Shown here: piece after piece, positions 60,925 to 64,000 of the stretch
Position numbering within the stretch: the first letter of the stretch is position 1
Layout: each line of letters starts with the position of its first letter
DNA from: Gemmatimonadota bacterium
GTDB taxonomy: Bacteria > Gemmatimonadota > Gemmatimonadetes > Longimicrobiales > Gaopeijiaceae
Direction: 5' to 3'
DNA length: 64,000 bases
NCBI GenBank assembly: GCA_022827345.1
Contig: JAJDTB010000007.1
Location: 62,001 to 126,000 of the forward strand
The notes under the pieces: generated by a model
Seen by the model: the letters and a program-made list of their open reading frames with translations, nothing else
What the model was told of the DNA's origin: nothing
Database searches by the model: none
Translations under genes and position numbers: made by a program

Positions 60925-62223
60925 ATGTATACCAATGAAATGAACCGCGCCCCAGCGCGCGCCCGGTCGGGCCTTTCCGCGGTCGGTCTCGCGCTCATGC
61001 TCGCAATCCCCAACATGGCCTGCGAAGACCTGCTGCAGGTGGACCTGCCCACCAAGGTCGCCGCCGAAAACCTCGAGAGTCCTACCGTGGCCGAGGTGCT
61101 GGTGAACAGCGCGATCGGTGAATTCGAGTGCGCCTTCAGCCAGTACGTCGCGGCCTCCGGACAGCTCACCGACGAACTCAGACACAGTTCGGGCTGGCTG
61201 GTCATGACAGAGTGGGACCACCGCAAGATCGGACAGGACCGCGATGTCAGAGTCTGCAACACGGCCTTCGGATACGGGGTGTTCACGCCCATGCAGAAGG
61301 CGCGGGTCTCCGCCGAGGCTTCGCGGACGCGCCTGGAGGGCTGGGACGACGCCGACGTGTCCGACCGGCCGGCCAAGATCGCGACGGTCGCGGCCTACGG
61401 CGCCTTCTCGCGCGCCATCCTCGGAGAAGCGTTCTGTGAAATGACGATCGACGTCGGCCCCATCCTGTCGAAGACCGAGATGATGCAGAACGCCGAGGCG
61501 GCCCTGGGCGAAGCAACGTCGCTGGCGCAAGCTGCGGGACGATCCGATCTGGCGGAGGCGGCCCGGGTTCGCCGCGCGGCCCTGCGCCTTCACCTCGGCG
61601 ACAACTCGGGAGCCGTGTCGGACGCGATGGCCGTGCCGGACGGCTTCCGTTTCGACGCCAACTATTCGTCCGCCGACCTGTACCGCTACAACCGCATCTA
61701 CCACCACAACCACGTGGACGGCTTCATCTCGCCCGAGTTCAACGACGACAACCTCCAGCCGACCGTGGACGGCGACAACCCGACGGTTGGAGGCGTGGTC
61801 GATCCGCGGGTGGAGAGCACGGAGTCGGGCATCGGGCAGGACGGCTCGCCGCTTCGTCTGATCCACAAGTACCCGGCCTGGACGAGCCCCATCGCCATCG
61901 CGAACGGGGCCGAGGCGAAGCTGATCATCGCCGAGGTGGAACTCGGACAGACCGCGGTGGACATCATCAACGGCTTCCGGGCCGCCGCCGGGCTGCCGGC
62001 GTACGAGCCCGCCGACGTCAATGACAACGCCGAAATCATGCGGCAGGTGATGGAGGAGCGCACCCGCGAGCTGTACCTGGAAGGAAGGCGCCTCCCGGAC
62101 TTCCTGCGGCACGACCTGCAGTTCGCCACGGGAACCCACCCGTACGACGGCAACACGTACGGCACCACCACCTGCATCCAGATCCCGCGCACGGAGCGGG
62201 ACTCCAACCCCAACATCGGATAG
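60925..62223 (+). CDS. SusD/RagB-family outer-membrane lipoprotein
   Basis: About 432 residues. LMLAIPNMAC gives a lipobox. The helical SusD fold shows YGAFSRAILGEAFCEMTIDV, a TPR-like block, YNRIYHHNHVDGFIS, KLIIAEVELGQTAVDIINGF and the closing MEERTRELYLEGRRLPDFLR. It caps the SusC channel and binds its cargo. The track starts at 60904; ATG 60925 is 11 bases after AGGAG and fits the leader, ATG 60916 is too close. An intercistronic hairpin follows the stop. Confidence 0.93.
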   Translation: MYTNEMNRAPARARSGLSAVGLALMLAIPNMACEDLLQVDLPTKVAAENLESPTVAEVLVNSAIGEFECAFSQYVAASGQLTDELRHSSGWLVMTEWDHRKIGQDRDVRVCNTAFGYGVFTPMQKARVSAEASRTRLEGWDDADVSDRPAKIATVAAYGAFSRAILGEAFCEMTIDVGPILSKTEMMQNAEAALGEATSLAQAAGRSDLAEAARVRRAALRLHLGDNSGAVSDAMAVPDGFRFDANYSSADLYRYNRIYHHNHVDGFISPEFNDDNLQPTVDGDNPTVGGVVDPRVESTESGIGQDGSPLRLIHKYPAWTSPIAIANGAEAKLIIAEVELGQTAVDIINGFRAAAGLPAYEPADVNDNAEIMRQVMEERTRELYLEGRRLPDFLRHDLQFATGTHPYDGNTYGTTTCIQIPRTERDSNPNIG

Positions 62224-62254
62224 GGGTCGACAACCGATGAGTCCGTGACAGGCA

Positions 62255-62287
62255 GGCGGGGTCATCCCGGAACGGGGTGGCCCCGCC
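62255..62287 (+). promoter_or_regulatory. stable intercistronic hairpin between susD and the CocE-like gene
   Basis: GGCGGGGTCA ... TGGCCCCGCC pairs over about ten bases, with an inner CCCG-GAA-CGGG stem. No T-run follows, so it is not an intrinsic terminator. Such hairpins protect the 3' end of an upstream message and lower expression of the next gene. Confidence 0.65.
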
Positions 62288-62337
62288 GGGCGGGGGACGG
62301 TACAACCAACACGCAGCCCTACAACGGGAGAGTGACA

Positions 62338-64000
62338 ATGGCCAGGAAACTCGCGCGACTGCTTCTGCTGGTCGTGTTCAGCGCGTCCTGCGGTCTGGAC
62401 GCCCAGGCGCCCGACGCGGGCGACTACTCCGACGCGGACTATGACGTGGACGTCACGCGCGGCGTTCTCGTGCCCATGCGGGACGGAGTCGAGCTGTCCG
62501 TCGACATCTATGCCCCCCGCGGGGCGTCGGATCCCGCGCCCGCAATCCTCACCTCCACACCCTACGACAACAACGATGCCAGGCCGGGCGCCGTCTGGTT
62601 CGCCCAGCGCGGCTATGTGGTCGTCGCGGCCGACGTGCGCGGGCGCTACGATTCGGGCGGCGAGTGGGATCCCTTCAACCCGCTCCACAAGACCGATGGC
62701 TACGATCTGGTGGAGTGGATCGCGGCGCAACCCTGGTGCACCGGCAAGGTCGGCATGATCGGCGGCTCGTACCTGGGGTGGACGCAGTGGTGGACGGCCA
62801 GTACCGCACCGCCCAGCCTCGCGGCCATCGCCCCCAAGGTCGCCCCGCCCGACCACTTCGAGAACCTGCCGTACCAGAACGGCGTGCTCGTGGGCGGATG
62901 GATGCTCGACTGGGCCGCCATGCTCTCGGGCCGCACCCAGCAGATCGCCGGCGAGGGGGGCTATCTCGGCTGGTCCGAGAACCGCCAGGATCCGCCCCAC
63001 GCACCCTACATCGAGATCAACGCCTCGCGCGGCCTCCGCTCGGGTCCGTGGTTCGAGGAGTGGTACCGCAACAACCTCTCGACGGATGACTACTGGCAGG
63101 GCATCGCCTACCAGACTCCGGAGTCATACTCGAACATCGCCGTCCCGTCGCTCTCGTTCACGGGATGGTTCGACGCCAACCATCCCGGCTCGCCCATGAA
63201 CTACCTGAGCATGAAGGAGCACGGCGCGACCCCCGAGGCCCGGCGTCCCAGCATGGTCATCGGCCCCTGGGTCCACGGCATCAACACACAGTCCTCCGGC
63301 GGGATCGACTACGGCCCCGACGCCGTCATCGACGTCGACGGCTACGTGGTCCGCTGGTTCGACCACTTCCTCAAGGGCGAGGACAACGGCGTCACCGACG
63401 ACCCGCCCGTCTACGTCTTCGTCATGGGCGAGAACAAGTGGCACGCCGAGGACGACTGGCCCCTGCCCCAGACCGAGTGGACCAACTACTACCTGACCAG
63501 CACCGCCGGCGCGAACTCGTCCGCCGGCGACGGCCTCCTCACCACCGCTGCCCCCGCCGACGAAGGCAGCGACACCTACGTCTACGACCCCCTCAACCCC
63601 ACCCGCGACCCCTTCGACACCTGGCCCAACAAGAACGGCCACATCGACGGCGCCCTCGACACCCGCGCCTCGGCCGCCGGCAACGAAGTCCTCGTCTACC
63701 GCACGCCGCCACTCGAAGAAGCCGTCGAGGTCACCGGCCCCATCGAGATCAAGCTCTACGCCTCCACCTCCGCCCACGACACCGACTGGTTCGTGCGCCT
63801 CGTCGACATCGGCCCGGACGGCTACTCCGCGCTCCTCACCGAAGCCGTCATGCGCGCCCGCAACCGCGACCCCGACAACGAAGGCCGCTTCAACGGCGCC
63901 CGGCTAAGCACCATCGAGCCGGACGAGGTCCATGAGTACACCCTCCGCTTCTGGCGCGGCACCGGCAACCTGTTCCGGGAAGGCCACCGCATCGGCATCG
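62338..64000 (+). CDS. CocE/NonD family (S15-type) hydrolase lipoprotein, partial
   Basis: 554 codons are visible before the right edge; the ORF track shows only shadows. Lipobox VVFSASC, then an alpha/beta hydrolase with Ser144 in MIGGSYLGWTQWW, Asp279 in FTGWFDANHPGS and His313 in IGPWVHGIN, and a jelly-roll C-terminal domain in progress (VEVTGPIEIKLYASTSAHDT). Opening VPMRDGVELSVDIYAPRGAS is the family start. X-Pro dipeptidyl-peptidase, glutaryl-7-ACA acylase and cocaine esterase belong here; the surface location and SusCD neighbour favour peptide or ester cleavage. ATG follows GGGAG by eight bases. Confidence 0.94.
   Translation, partial: MARKLARLLLLVVFSASCGLDAQAPDAGDYSDADYDVDVTRGVLVPMRDGVELSVDIYAPRGASDPAPAILTSTPYDNNDARPGAVWFAQRGYVVVAADVRGRYDSGGEWDPFNPLHKTDGYDLVEWIAAQPWCTGKVGMIGGSYLGWTQWWTASTAPPSLAAIAPKVAPPDHFENLPYQNGVLVGGWMLDWAAMLSGRTQQIAGEGGYLGWSENRQDPPHAPYIEINASRGLRSGPWFEEWYRNNLSTDDYWQGIAYQTPESYSNIAVPSLSFTGWFDANHPGSPMNYLSMKEHGATPEARRPSMVIGPWVHGINTQSSGGIDYGPDAVIDVDGYVVRWFDHFLKGEDNGVTDDPPVYVFVMGENKWHAEDDWPLPQTEWTNYYLTSTAGANSSAGDGLLTTAAPADEGSDTYVYDPLNPTRDPFDTWPNKNGHIDGALDTRASAAGNEVLVYRTPPLEEAVEVTGPIEIKLYASTSAHDTDWFVRLVDIGPDGYSALLTEAVMRARNRDPDNEGRFNGARLSTIEPDEVHEYTLRFWRGTGNLFREGHRIGI

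Noticed and set aside
59959-63000. 1013-codon minus-strand ORF
   Set aside because: Antisense to susC, susD and the CocE-like gene; Arg/Val/Gly-rich composition typical of high-GC shadow frames.

Overview
KIND OF ORGANISM. The window is high-GC and gene-dense. It encodes a diderm cell: TonB-dependent receptors, a SusC/SusD pair, TolC and HlyD efflux parts, many lipoprotein signals and outer-membrane barrels. Secreted peptidases, repeated carboxypeptidase-regulatory domains, M24 peptidases, overlapping stop/start operons and frequent GTG/TTG starts best fit Gemmatimonadota. That placement is inferred from gene content, not from a marker phylogeny. No rRNA, tRNA, CRISPR array, intact prophage or insertion sequence was found.  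LAYOUT. 1-235: left-edge fragment of a phage Gp37/Gp68 (DUF5131) gene with a palindromic promoter. 318-4715 (minus): overlapping operon of a secreted S9 peptidase, an M24 aminopeptidase and an MTHFR-family protein. 4918-10717 (plus): divergent operon of two tandem paralogous surface proteins and a TonB-dependent receptor. 10823-13600: phosphodiester glycosidase lipoprotein, small barrel protein, threonine synthase. 13751-16124 (plus): ECF sigma factor, putative anti-sigma, double-PDZ protein. 22520-16133 (minus, converging on it): second ECF sigma factor, putative anti-sigma, Spy-like protein, TolC, ABC ATPase, HlyD adaptor and FtsX permease. 22687-32662 (minus): HNH nuclease with a proline-rich partner, PriA, M24 peptidase, variant CcmH, histone-deacetylase-like enzyme, CarB and a 38-residue MetS-like membrane peptide. 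32966-36477 (plus): serine hydrolase, then a BlaI/BlaR1 pair behind a twin-operator promoter. 36507-40292 (minus): NSS transporter, unknown protein, endonuclease III, HD phosphohydrolase. 40528-49591: YheT-type hydrolase, glycyl-tRNA synthetase, coiled-coil repeat protein, SDR, NfuA, dihydroorotase, EEP-fold enzyme, phosphoglycerate mutase. 49659-53798: TRAP transporter split between strands around a 5'-truncated DUF4143 ATPase. 53955-64000 (plus): serine hydrolase, SDR, M19-like dipeptidase, SusC, SusD and a CocE/S15 hydrolase cut by the right edge.  HOW THE PARTS WORK TOGETHER. Much of the window suits an organism living on peptides and small organic polymers: secreted hydrolases cut substrates, SusCD and TonB receptors import them, and M24 and M19 enzymes finish digestion. 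Two face-to-face ECF modules link envelope stress to a PDZ protein and to an efflux pump.  MAIN UNEXPLAINED SIGNAL. A paired 18-bp dyad, TGTAAWG-N4-CWTTACA, occurs at three distant AT-rich sites (10746, 37128, 46785). The two dyads always start 20-21 bp apart, which points to an undescribed regulator's operators or to a repeat family.
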